The notes beneath the pieces were generated by a model, which was not told where the DNA came from, did not search any database, and saw only the letters and a list, made by a program, of their open reading frames with translations. This document shows positions 1 to 9,662 of a DNA stretch of 64,000 nucleotides, in pieces. How positions within the stretch are numbered: the stretch's first letter is position 1; each line of letters begins with the position of its first letter. Source of the stretch: Favolaschia claudopus (lineage: Eukaryota > Basidiomycota > Agaricomycetes > Agaricales > Mycenaceae); assembly GCA_037176885.1 (NCBI GenBank), contig JAWWNJ010000165.1, forward strand, positions 310,001 to 374,000, read 5' to 3'. The translations under genes and the position numbers were made by a program.

Positions 1-142
1 CCTGGCAAGGAGAGAAGTTACACCGATCCTCGCTAAACTGGCCTTCAACATCCTTCGCATATATGATGCTGAGCCGATGTTACTGGTCTACCCGCCAACC
101 TCTGAGGACACTTGATTCAGCACATATACCACCCAAAAGTCC

Positions 143-318
143 ATGGGCTCGCGTTCAGCGGGTGGTGTGCATGCTTCGGCAAAGGGAAAGACTACCTCCC
201 GCGTCAAGCGCGCCTACACCCCGATCTACCCCACCAACTTCTCAAAAGACCACCGTGCCGCCCGCTCCATGATGTGGATCAGCACTCGCTTCCTCTCTGT
301 CGACTGGAGGCAAATCCC
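143..318 (+). pseudogene. LINE ORF2 endonuclease fragment, inverted relative to ORF1
   Basis: The + strand here reads like the AP-endonuclease domain of Tad/L1-type fungal LINEs: a YPTNFSKD stretch, then RAARSMM and an STRFLSVDWRQIPI segment, the usual order in the first third of LINE ORF2. The match ends at about 318, where the sequence becomes antisense to the start of ORF2 on the minus strand. The two pieces of the same domain therefore sit head to head. The fragment is short, has no clean start and continues poorly to the left. Assignment rests on recognised motif spacing only. Confidence 0.4.
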
Positions 319-414
319 CATCAACGAGCATCGCATCGAGCGATTTGTTGAAGTTCTGAGTCCATAAGCGGAGGGGGCGACGGCGTGGGATGTTTCGTTG
401 CGAGTTAGATGACA
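318..414 (-). pseudogene. LINE ORF2 start (endonuclease N-terminus), truncated
   Basis: An ATG at 414 (minus strand) overlaps the last codons of the gag-like ORF1 (stop at 405-407), the compact ORF1/ORF2 overlap usual in fungal LINEs. The first residues contain PLRLWTQNFNKSLDAM, which fits the opening 'RIWQQNxNKSL' motif of Tad-type endonucleases. The reading is lost after about 30 codons at the inversion junction near 318. No reverse transcriptase of this LINE is present in the window. Confidence 0.5.
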
Positions 415-2257
415 TGGTGGTCGTCCACCCCTGGGGGGAGTTCAAGGCGGGGGCCGTCCATTATGTCCCTTTTGTTGGCATCATCGCTCAGTGCGCGTTG
501 ACTCAGAGTATCAGCGTCGAGCTCAGCAGGCGGGGGATCTGCATGGAGGTCACTTAGAGTGACCTGCATGTTGATCTTTCCCCTATTGACTCGGTGACTA
601 AGGACTTTCTCCCGGCGAAGATCCTCGGTGGTGGCGGAGGCATTGTCGTCGTTGGCGGCAGTGTCGGTGACCTTGTCGTTGTCGGTGGTGGTGGCGATGT
701 TGTCATCCCGGGTCTCTAGTTGTGACGACGGTCGCATGTAGTCTTGGATCGAGACCTGCGTGGCCGGGCGGCGATGTTGTCGGGTGAAGTTGGCTTTATG
801 GTGCGCCGCGATTTCTGGTGCCGGTCCCGGGCCTCGCGGCTGGTGCATCGCCTGAGCTGATTGCCAAGCCGGCGGTCCACGGCGTGTGGCGAATTTGCTC
901 GAGACGTCGTCGTGGGTGACCCAGGTGGTGGGATCGTCGGGGTCGAGGAAGTACGGGTATTTGGCCTCGGGGCTGCGTTCCAAGGCCGCTTGAAATTTGT
1001 TCTGGAATACGGGGCAAAGACGGTCAGCAGCACCATGGCCCTCATGGGGGTGTTTAGTTATCTTGCAATTTATGCACGCGCGCTCATCGTCTGACGCCGT
1101 GCATTTATCAGTGGGGTGCATGGCTGTTATAGAATACGGATGTATTCTTGTTGAATGCGAATATAGAGTCCAGAAATCCGTTTACAGACAAGCGTAGCGC
1201 GTGGGGTTGTCCAAGAGAATGCCAGAGCGAATCCTTATAAGGTCTTGAAGCGGGTGTCCAGAGGAATAGCAAGAGCGAATCCTTACTAGTCTTGAGACGA
1301 AGAGCACAGCGGGTTAGGCTAATGCGAATGGTGCGCAGCTGAGGCAAGAATGTGGGTGGAAAAGGGCAAGCTGTATTTGGTAGATACCAGCTACTTATTA
1401 CAGAGAGACGCCATAACAACTGTAAGTAAGGAATGGGTGGATTGGAAATTAGGTAGGTAAGGGATGTTGAAACGCAGACAACGAGCGATCGTAGAATAAT
1501 AATGATGACATACTGAGATTACTTGATCCATGACAATGGCCGCGCAGCGGGCGCATGAGGGGTGGATGGACGTGCATTCTGCGACGATATGCCCTATCCC
1601 TTGGCATCTGAGGCAACGTATCGGTTCAGCAATGAATTTGTGGCCAAAGACTTGGCTGCCCTCGACCCACCCCCCGTTTCGTATGAAGCGGTTGGCTGCA
1701 GCGGCGTTTGTGAAGTTGAAAACGGCGTGCGCCACACGTTGTCCGTCGTGTCGCCGCCACGGCTGTTTGATCCAGCGAGCGTTACCAAAAGAACCCGACT
1801 GGAGGCCGTTGTCGGCCTCAATGGCCTGGAGGGCCCCGCGTTCGGTAGGATTGAACGAGACCGGTACGAACTGTACCACCACACTGAGGAAACGTTCTTT
1901 GTAAACGGACGTACCTCCCATCGCAGCCAAGAAATCCTCTATTTCTTTTTTAAGCCATGTCGCCGCAGCAGTCGTGTTCAAGTGGAGAATCCAGCCCCCG
2001 CTGCGGTTGCGAGTCGCGCCGATGAAGCGTGCGTCGTGCGGGGGGTCGCTGGCTCCGAGGGCAGGCATCATTGTCGTTGCGATTCTCGCCTTCTCCACCA
2101 GCTCCTTCTCCGTGAGTTCGGCCATCCATACTGCTGTGCCCGGGTTCCGTTCGATGAGTATTTGACGAGTCTTTGCGGCGGCATTGACTATGGCGGCGGC
2201 GTGTTGTGGCGGTCGAGGTGTGGAAGCTGATCTGGCCTTGTCAGCCCGTCTGAGCAA
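405..2257 (-). pseudogene. LINE ORF1 (gag-like, zinc knuckles), split by a solo LTR
   Basis: Minus-strand nucleic-acid-binding ORF1 of a Tad/L1-like LINE. The N-terminal part (2257 to about 1541) has the RNA-binding-like region and a first zinc knuckle CLRCQGIGHIVAEC (C-X2-C-X4-H-X4-C). A second knuckle begins CARC and is cut at 1540. It resumes at 1124 with HPTDKC, followed by a third Cys/His cluster (CINCK...HEGHG...LC) and a hydrophilic tail ending at 405. Removing 1125-1535 plus one copy of the 5-bp duplication joins the knuckle in frame as C-X2-C-X3-H-X4-C. No ATG is seen at the upstream end; the frame is open only to about 2293, so the 5' end is truncated or spliced. ORF1 proteins of this type coat LINE RNA. 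Confidence 0.8.
1125..1535. mobile_element. Solo LTR (411 bp) with 5-bp target duplication
   Basis: The segment begins TGTTATAG and ends CATGACA, so it has the TG...CA ends of an LTR. It is bracketed by ATGGC at 1120-1124 and 1536-1540, a 5-bp target site duplication. It contains no coding potential. The insertion lies exactly inside a zinc-knuckle codon run of the LINE ORF1, and removing it restores that reading frame. It is best explained as a solo LTR left by LTR-LTR recombination of a Gypsy or Copia element. Orientation cannot be told. Confidence 0.8.
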
Positions 2258-2424
2258 ATGAGACAGAAATGATCGCCGTGACGTGTCTTGAGTCTACAGC
2301 CAAACACAGGCAATCGCCTCACAGAATCATGCCGTCACACTACAGAAATCGACGGAATTGAGCAAGAATTGAGTCGCGGCATGTTCCTCAGCTGATGCCC
2401 ACTATATTGGGAAATTGTGCTCGA

Positions 2425-2530
2425 CTTAAGTCGACTCAACGAGACTGAGGAGTTGATCGAGGTCAAATCGGTTGACTTGACTTGACTCGACTCAAGTCGA
2501 CTGCGACTCCTCGACTTCTCGACTTGGGGT
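2425..2530. repeat. Low-complexity TCGACT/AAGTCGAC tract
   Basis: About 100 bp made of interleaved gactcaag, tcgactt and gacttgac words in both orientations. It can fold on itself. No coding content. The flanking stretch 2260-2750 holds nothing else that I can recognise. Confidence 0.6.
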
Positions 2531-2758
2531 CGGAGTCGCGGCAACATTAGCTCTGTTACTTAAAGGGGGAGCACGCTCCAACCAGTTAATGCCGGAGTAT
2601 CATTGATTTAACGCAGCGCTCACGAGTAAACGCAAATCTACTTATCCCGATCCTGTATATTTGTATCGTCGTAACAATACAACCCGTCCAGAGAAAGAAA
2701 AGAAAAAAAAGACACCACCCGCAGCATGAACATGAAAGGCTTCGCGTCTTTGCGGCGC

Positions 2759-3662
2759 TCACATGTGCGTCGGCCATGGGTTTTGGGACTCGGACAGGAG
2801 CCGTGTCGCCTGGTACTGGCCTACCATTCCCAGATGGTGCGTCATGGAAGTATCGGAGGTGTGCACATACGCGGGGTGGTTGTTGCCGATATGAGGAGTC
2901 GAAGGGCACTGATACTGCGCAGCGGGATGGTGCGTGGTGGAAGCATCGGAAGAGTATACATGTGCGAGGTGGCTGATGGAAGTATGGGCGGGGTGCAGGT
3001 GGCTGTTAGTATCGGAGGAGTTCCCATTCGCGAGGTGGGTGTTGTTAATACGAGCAGTTGTAGGGTCCGGGTGCCTGGTCAAAGTATCGGAGTGTTCATA
3101 CACGAAGGGGCTGTTGTTGATATGTGCATGATAATTCCACCGAAAGTCATCACCGGGAACAGTGTAGGGGCCGCCTCGCGATCTGCTACGAGAAAGAAGA
3201 AATGAGAGGAAAGTCGAGGGCAGCAAGGCACATAATGTACTGGTGACGAGGGATACCCAGCTGCAGTTGTGTGGCTTCATTGTGCTGGGATGTACCCTGC
3301 CAGTGTCCTCGTCGAACCGCTGTATCTTCCTTTCGCGGATGCTTCACCAACGGTGATTCTTTCGGGGCTGACGCCGCAGGCCAAGCACACTGACACGCGT
3401 CAACAAAGGTGAGCTGCAGACCCTTTCGACGACTCACGTCACGCTGGCCATGTGCGCACCGCGTGCAGTTTGGCTTTACCTCGTCGCACTATGAGCGGTG
3501 GTGAGATCGCGGACCCCAATACAATTCAGTGAGTATTGGGCTAATCTTGATTTTCTTTACGCGACAAGTGAGACAACCAGTCCTGCTGCGAGTGTATGTC
3601 GGACGTTTGGACTGGGAATTATCTGGAGACAAAGCTTGTTTCTTAGCTTTCCTACCGGGCAT
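2759..3662 (-). CDS. Zn2Cys6 binuclear-cluster transcription factor (fragment or decayed)
   Basis: Minus-strand gene starting at ATG 3662. Exon 1 encodes a basic N-terminus and RSRTGCLTCRVKKIK, the first half of a fungal GAL4-type Zn2Cys6 DNA-binding domain. Exon 2 (3488-3438) gives CDEVKPNCTRCAHGQRD after an ATAG acceptor. Exon 3 (from 3389, after CAG) begins CAW, so all six cysteines are present across three exons. The exon 2 donor is a good GTGAGT, but no GT donor lies where exon 1 should end (about 3546). This junction is non-canonical or mutated. Downstream the frame reads a Ser/Thr/His/Asn-rich repetitive stretch (about 3210-2759). The rest of a usual fungal regulator (middle homology region) is not visible, so it is probably truncated. 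The gene would act in the nucleus; targets are unknown. Confidence 0.6.
2780..3130 (-). repeat. Degenerate ~66-75 bp coding repeat
   Basis: On the minus strand four related units can be read, each with an (H/R)I-N-N/S start, a middle (S/T)SDTS or SSDAS, and THHP or RHPD at the end. Units are 22-31 codons apart. The same periodicity shows on the + strand as repeated 'SIGGVHIR'-like words, which are the antisense shadow. It may be a low-complexity part of the Zn2Cys6 gene. Confidence 0.45.
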
Positions 3663-3734
3663 CTGGACAGAGAATTTGAAGGAAGCAGGAAAGTCAGGGT
3701 AAAACATGGTTGGACTGGTGAGACTCGCATATAA

Positions 3735-3759
3735 GAAGGAAGGAAGGAAGGAAGGAAGG
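3735..3759. repeat. (GGAA)n microsatellite
   Basis: Six consecutive GGAA/AAGG units, directly upstream (minus strand) of the Zn2Cys6 start codon. Confidence 0.9.
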
Positions 3760-3809
3760 TTGATGAATGCTACAGGAAGTAACAAGGAAGTAAGCCTCAT
3801 GCTGGCCTC

Positions 3810-5080
3810 ATGTAAGTATCTGCATGTCGTGTATGCCTCGGTCCCGGCCTACAGAATGGGGAGCTTTCAAGTGTCTTTTTACTGGAGTTGTACACAGATT
3901 GAGTGTTAAGATTGTATGAGCAGAATAAGGGCTTTTCTCAAATCGGTCACAATTCCCACACAGTATGTCCCTAATTCTTCATCTCCAAGGGGAAAATTCA
4001 GATTTTGGAAATGAGGAGTATATACTAGAAACGAAAACGAAAACGACTATATATAGAATAGCCGATAGATGGCCGGTGGTGCCCGTCGGCAGCAGGTTCA
4101 GAAACGAAAATGAAGCAGTCGGCACGGAACAAGTCAAGGTCGGCTCTATGACGCCAAGGGTCACGGTCACGTACATGCTCATGTTGGTCCCGTTCCGATG
4201 CTCGGCTACTACTTAAAAATAACCGAAATTGCCGTTTTTTCCCTCCGCAAATTGAGATGCTCGTGCAACTTAGCTACTGCCGGCAGCCAACACAAATTAA
4301 CAGATAAATATAAAATAATAATATTTGTTCACTTTATGTAGTCCATTCTTGTTTCCTATTTACATACCTTTAGTGTTTGTCTATAAGTATGATGAATCTC
4401 ATACTTGGGTATCGTAAAAATTTCTATTTTATGATTTTGAAGTGAAGTGATCTTCACTGGGTGACTTCCACCAGAATATTTCGAGACAGCTGTCGGGACC
4501 CCATCACTCTTCGCACCCAAATCGAGCGAAGATTTAGTCCGCTATAATAAAGTTTGGATGGGGGGTCGGCACCCCTCCACTAGATTTCAAGACCCAAAAA
4601 TAAATCTCCAGACACTTTTTGACACCCCATCAGGTCCTGCAACCTCTCTCCCGCAAACAAGGCAGTCGCGCACCTGGTAGATTTGTTTTGCGATGAAAAT
4701 ATCGCCAGTCTGATTGCATCACTGGCACTCTCAAACAACCTCAGAAATTGGGCCAGCATAAATTTATCTTACGGGAAGTCACCCACTCTTCAATTAAGTG
4801 CTAAGACACGCCGTGTGCGTGACCTGGTACAGCCACTCGGACGCGTTCGGCAAGCGGCCGATGACACAATAGACCACGTACATTGATATACTGTGACTGT
4901 GACATCAATCCAATCCTCTCGGCTTCTTTGCCCGGTCATTTTCGTTTCTGAATGCTGGCAATTGATGGACTTGATGGCCTGGAAGGCCGCCTGATCATTA
5001 TCAGCTAGCCGCGTTTTCGTTTTCGATTTTCGTTCATACCGGGAAATGAGGGAGATGTCATCGGCTGAACCAGGCGTTGG
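3810..5080. other. Non-coding, with inverted GAAACGAAAA motifs (possible decayed TIR element)
   Basis: No gene seen. A GAAACGAAAACGAAAACG block at about 4027 faces its approximate reverse complement at about 5010-5035. A second pair (CAGAAACGAAAATGA near 4098 and its complement near 4937) is nested inside. This looks like a decayed TIR element of about 1 kb, but no target duplication is clear. The block 4027-4080, continuing to GATGGCCGGTGGTGCCC, recurs almost unchanged at 6822-6880, so it is a dispersed repeat. Confidence 0.35.
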
Positions 5081-5088
5081 GGCCCTTC

Positions 5089-5339
5089 AGGCCCCCGGTC
5101 ACTACCATATAGGTCCGTAGCCCTCATAGAGTAAAACAACGTCCAATTTTCGCGAACCAGCCACAGGAAGGAGGTTCTGGGTCGCTGAAGCGAAGCAGCT
5201 GCTCAAAACTAAGCGTTTCACGCAATTTCCAGGAAAGAATCGCCTTTTTTGTTGCTTTTTTGACGTCCCCAGAGCGCCATCAATGTCGTAAATCAGCCAA
5301 AGTCGCCCGACGGACAAATTTGGTAGTGACCGGGGGCCT
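5089..5339. mobile_element. hAT-like MITE (251 bp) with 8-bp TSD
   Basis: Perfect 19-bp terminal inverted repeats, AGGCCCCCGGTCACTACCA at 5089-5107 and its complement at 5321-5339. They are flanked by an exact 8-bp duplication GGCCCTTC (5081-5088 and 5340-5347). The 8-bp duplication and size point to a non-autonomous hAT-type element. No coding content. Confidence 0.88.
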
Positions 5340-5935
5340 GGCCCTTCCCGACAGCTGTCCTGGGAAGGCGGTGATTGGGGGAACAGTCGAAATGATGTGG
5401 TGTTTATAATTGGGTATCTCAGCGTATCTCCGAGCCATCGATGTGAAGGAGTTGAGGCGAGAGGAGAGAGAGGAAGTGACGGCAAAAAAAATAATGTGAT
5501 ACTCGTGGTGCGAATAAGTCATGGTCTTAGCGCGATCTTGGCCGGGAGAGTAGAATTTGAAGTGCTAGGTCCTCTGGGACTTGACCAATAACCCGATTCC
5601 GGCCATCAATCTCATCACAATATCTTGATGTACTGCCATATTTCGCTGAATAGTGGAAACACTATAGATCCTAGATTTCCAACGCAGCAAGATAATTTTT
5701 CAGGCCAAATCCAAAGGCACAGGCACATAGGCCGGATAGAACTGACTGTGTACCCAACTTAAATCATGTGAAAAGATGGAGCCGTTCGCGAGATATCGCG
5801 CTGCCAAGTTGGCCAAAAATGCCAAAAATGGGAAAAACGGTGAAAATCAGGCAACTTGAAGGCGCCATATCTCGCGAACGGCTGCAATTTTTTACACCAG
5901 TCAAGTTGTGAATCCTGTCCATTCACCAGCCCCTA
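5340..5935. other. Non-coding spacer with short palindrome
   Basis: No gene seen. A short inverted pair is present around 5785-5880 (the CTCGCGAGATATCGCG / ATATCTCGCGAACGGCT words, with GCCAAAAATG repeated between them), consistent with a small decayed foldback element. Confidence 0.3.
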
Positions 5936-6817
5936 CTCGGTGTCCACAAAAGTAACCGGAAATGCCGATATTTCGACGCGATCACGTGAGTTTCCCACGG
6001 TTTCTGCACCTGGCTGCATACCTTTCAATGTGAGTAGATCATTCCCTAAGTTTCTTGGAGATCTTCTCTTTTTACATCACTCTAGAGCTAGTTGAATTCA
6101 TGATGTTATTGTTTGGCAATGCCAAGTTGTCAACGTTGTGCAAGAAATTGGTTGCTGTTTGCTCAAATAAGCATGGTTGACCATTTTTGCACAATGCATG
6201 CTACATTAGCGCTCTATTGGTATCTTTCAAGCCCTTTGAACCATTCCAAATGATGCACTATTGGACCAGAATTGTGGAAACCAGAATTTTCAACCTTTTG
6301 CTTAAATTTCAGTTTTGCACTCACATTTATGCAAGTTTGAAGACAGCAGCAATAGCAATAGGCCTCTTGAACACAATCAGTGTTCATTATCAGGTGGAAC
6401 AACACCAGAACTGATTGAATTGTTGCTTAAAACACCCCAAATAACTGTCTGACGCTCGGTTGAAAGTGACAGACTGAGACAGTCAAAATAAACGCTACAG
6501 ATATCAACTGTACACAATTCTTTTCAACATTGAGTGTTCGTGCCCACAAAAGGACACCATGCTAAAGAGTCTTGCAAAATCAAAACCATAATTTTCCTCC
6601 CAGAACAAGTGTGTTGCACCGACTTTGTTGATCAACATCAAAATACAGCTGATAGATTTGTCCCTCTACAACGGTCTCTCCTGACCAACTGTACACATGA
6701 TATGTATGATATGTGATCAAAATAAAGCAAGGATTACACCTATCTAGTTTGCTTCCGAAAATACTACAAATTTGGCAAGCAATAAGCGAATTTCCGGTTA
6801 CTTTTGTGGACACCGAG
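5936..6817. mobile_element. TA-inserted MITE (882 bp) with perfect 28-bp TIRs
   Basis: The ends start CTCGGTGTCCACAAAAGTAA at 5936 and match the complement of 6790-6817 over 28 bp without mismatch. A TA dinucleotide lies on each side (5934-5935 and 6818-6819), as expected for Tc1/mariner-superfamily insertion. The interior is AT-rich with no gene. The perfect TIRs suggest recent movement by a transposase encoded elsewhere. Confidence 0.92.
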
Positions 6818-6883
6818 TACAAGAAACGAAAACGAAAACGACTATATATAGAATAGCCGTTAGATGGCCGGTGGTGCCCCTCG

Positions 6884-7020
6884 CCGGCGCGCGGCGCCGG
6901 GGACCGCGTGTGAGTTTCAACATCTCGACAGCCGGTTGTGTTGTAGGATGTTGACAAAACCCCGTGATTTTCTGTCAAAAGTCACGCGACTGATGGCCTG
7001 GCCCTCTTTTCAAGTATAGG
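6884..7020. repeat. Dispersed repeat, copy 1 (inverted copy at 32004-32148)
   Basis: This ~140-bp block ends TTTTCAAGTATA at 7020 and begins in a GCCGGCGCGCGGCGCCGG GC-palindrome. It is nearly identical to the reverse complement of 32004-32148. Identity breaks off sharply at CCGGCGAG on one side and at the TATA on the other, so it is one end of a mobile repeat. It directly follows the 6822-6880 repeat. Confidence 0.65.
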
Positions 7021-7714
7021 ATACCGCACGCTCAAACCCAGCGGCATTTGTCTCGCCCACTTCCACCGAATATCATGCACCAGCACCATTGACTTGATGT
7101 CACCACGCAGGCCACGCCGGCCACTCAGTCCCAGCGCGCAGCCAAAATCTTTGTCGGCAAAAGTGTTACACGGCACCCTGGCCCAGGTTCTTTGCGGGGC
7201 AGCAGGGCCCCTCGAAACATGTCCAAATCAATGTGGGTTATCTCATTACTTCCGATCTTGGCTTTCGTCGTGTCTGCGCTGCACAGGACTCAAACCCGGG
7301 ACCCAGCAGCTGAAGAGCTGGCGCGGAACGGGCACCAATTTTGTTTTGACATTTGTTTCACATCCGCTGATTCATTCACAGTATCCCGCGGAGTGCATCT
7401 TTCCTCAAGCTCAACACCTTCCACTGTCAACACCAATTGTGTGCATTTGGGTGCTGGCGGCAGCTGTGTTGCGTTTTAACTACGCTTGCGACCCGAACTA
7501 CGAGCTGAATTTGATTTTCAGTGTCTTATGTCTCATTCCTCATTGCCGCCATGGGAGCCTTCGTTGCGCACCTAAATTCACTCCGTGGCACCATGTGCAG
7601 CAGTATTGGAACAGTCAAGACCATACACAATACCTTTCGACTGTCTTGAAATGGGAACTAGATCAATGGTGCAAGCGGATAGGGGAACTCTCTGTCCTCT
7701 CACCGTCAGTGAAC
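7021..7714. other. No recognised gene; upstream region of XPG-N fragment
   Basis: One + strand frame (7094-7732) is open but does not resemble any family known to me, and it runs into the XPG-N start through its own frame. It is treated as upstream sequence of the gene at 7715. Confidence 0.3.
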
Positions 7715-8142
7715 ATGGATGGACTGTGGCAGGTATGTTTTCCCAGTGGTCACTGCCTCCACATTCATTGATTATTATTATATAGATCATCGAGCCGGCA
7801 CTTGAGCGTCGGTCGCTGAAAGAACTAGCCATCTCCGAGGGATTCGTCCCCAATCGCAACGGGATTCTCGCTCTCCGAATTGGCATAGATGCAGAGTGAG
7901 TCCCGAGTTATCTTCTTCAGCGTATTCTCACCTCCATTCTCAGTGCCTGGCTCTCCGATCCTAACGTCCAACTCAATGATATCTGTGCTCGACTATGTCA
8001 ACTGCTGCAAATCCCCGCTGTCGCGCTCGTTTTCGTCTTCCGGGGGCTGAATGTTGCAGCTTCAAATGCGCTCCAACCACCTCATCCTCTCAGCGCCCCT
8101 TTCAAGTCCTTCATTCACGCGTTTGGGTTTCATCTGCATATG
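7715..8142 (+). pseudogene. XPG N-terminal (PIN-like nuclease) gene fragment
   Basis: Three exons join with good splice sites: 7715-7732 (MDGLWQ), intron 7733-7785, 7786-7895, intron 7896-7943, 7944-8142, then a GTAAGC donor. The product runs MDGLWQ, then a SLKELAISEGF segment, NRNGILALRIGIDAD, a helical stretch, LVFVFRGLN and IHAFGFHLHM. This order matches the XPG-N domain of the FEN1/GEN1-like family (MGVxGLW, GFxxN...RIGIDA, FVFDG, FGFxWR). The usual GIDASIW and FVFDG motifs are altered to GIDADAW and FVFRG, and the XPG-I half with the remaining acidic residues is not found downstream. A structure-specific DNA nuclease role would be expected of an intact gene; this copy looks truncated and diverged. 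It converges on the minus-strand Ulp1-like gene. Confidence 0.6.
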
Positions 8143-8289
8143 GTAAGCGCCGTTCGGTCTCGCATGTCGCATTTGACTCACCTCACCATTCGATATGCGA
8201 GTGCACGGCACCACCCAATCAGAATAAGTCTAGAGATACAACAGTCAGGTCTCGCACCGAGAATGAAAGAAAGAATACGTACTGTGGTT

Positions 8290-9662
8290 TTTCCGCGCGC
8301 AATAAGATGGTAAAGGAGGAGATCTTGAAGAATCAAGTCACGAAATAGAGACGATTGCTCAGCCTGCCAGCGAGGAATAGGTAGACCCGCTCGAAGCTCG
8401 ACGAAATTCGTTGCGGCGATGCCACAGCTGCCTCCTCCACTGTACCCCTGCACATCCATGAGCCCAGACTGGATTGATTGCTGCTGGAGTGGAGGGGCAA
8501 AACGATTGAGCCTAGAAAATGCCCAACGGAGAATGGGAAGGAGATCCGAGGCATAACAGCGATTGAGCGAGTCGCCAAACTCGTAGGGATTGGATAAGAC
8601 TTTACAAGTCGCAGAGTAATGATCGTTCGTCCACGACACAAAACCAATCGAGTCAACCTGACCGCTGCGAATGCCCTCTCGGATGGCGATAATTTCAGGG
8701 CTATATGGAGAGACAATTTCGCGATGTAGATTGGCGTCGTTGTCGATCCCTTCGAAGACCTTCCGGAGCTCGCGCGCATTTTCGACGAAGCTGGTGGGCA
8801 GAAAGATGAATGAAGGTTCGACGCCCGGGAACATAGCAGCTCGTCGGAAATAGATGAACTCGGCCCGAGCGTTCATAATATCGTCGAGGATCCAGCGCTC
8901 GTCGAGCAAGCAGCCTAGGTTGTACAGTGGTGGCAAATAGAAATTGCCGTGGCTTTTTGGCCAAAATCTTGCTGTATACTTCACCGAATGACCTGAAATA
9001 AAATGTTGGGATAAATATATGATACCTCTGTACTGCTTAGAACACTCAGCTATATATTATGCCCTGACAATGCATCAGTTTCTTATTATTGCCATATCTG
9101 GAAAGACTCAATGTATCCTCAGCAAAAAAGTGTCATAATAGGATGAAAGTACTTGAAAAACAATCCTAGTTTTCACTTTTGTTGAATGGAATTGACCCTC
9201 ATTTGAGCTCACAACAACCGCTCAGAGTTGGCTATTTTCACACAAAATAGCTGAAAATGCAGAGAAAATAGCTAAAATGACCTACTTCGAGCGGCTGTTG
9301 TGAGCTCAAATGACGATCAATTCCAGTCAATCAAAGTGAGAACTAGCATTGTTTTTCAAGTACTTTTATCCTATTATGACACTACTTTGCTGGTGTTTTT
9401 CCGGATATGGCAAAAAACGGAAACCATCCATTATTGATGCATTGTCAGTGCATGATATATTGCTGAGTGTTCTAAGAGGTACAGAAGTATCACATACCCA
9501 TCTCTACATCTTATTTGAGGTCATTCGGTGAAGTATACATCGAGATTTTTACCAAAAAGCCACGGCAATTTCTATTTGCCACCACTGTAAAGAGGAGTCT
9601 GGGTGACACTAAAACCAGCAAGCGGTTCAGAGAAGCGATTGAGCTTCAACTTCTCGAAGAGA
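8290..9662 (-). pseudogene. Ulp1-like (C48-type) protein gene, C-terminal part, interrupted by a MITE
   Basis: Minus-strand coding region. Reading from 9662 (FPALFEKLKLNRF...) to 9590, it crosses the MITE 8925-9587 and resumes in frame at 8924 with YNLGCLLDERWILDD, ending near 8290. The domain shows a possible His-Asp-Gln-Cys protease set: NDHYSA, then EFGDSLNRC and DLLPILRW, then DVQGYSGGGSCGIAA, whose Cys would be the nucleophile. The short helix LFRDLILQDLLLYHL closes the domain. This architecture recurs in large Agaricomycete families annotated as Ulp1-like; substrates are unknown. If the MITE is transcribed, a false N-terminus MKYTARFWPKSHG could be made from its arm. The likely N-terminal half of the same gene lies at 15050-15373, displaced by the transposon at 10808-15047 (inference). 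Confidence 0.6.
8925..9587. mobile_element. Foldback MITE (663 bp), long TIRs, TA target
   Basis: The ends begin CAGTGGTGGCAAATAGAAAT and are inverted copies of each other. TA lies at 8923-8924 and 9588-9589. The two arms (about 8925-9220 and 9290-9587) remain complementary over most of their length with scattered differences, so the whole element is nearly one palindrome around 9255. No coding capacity. It lies inside the Ulp1-like coding sequence, and removing it with one TA restores the frame. Confidence 0.92.
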
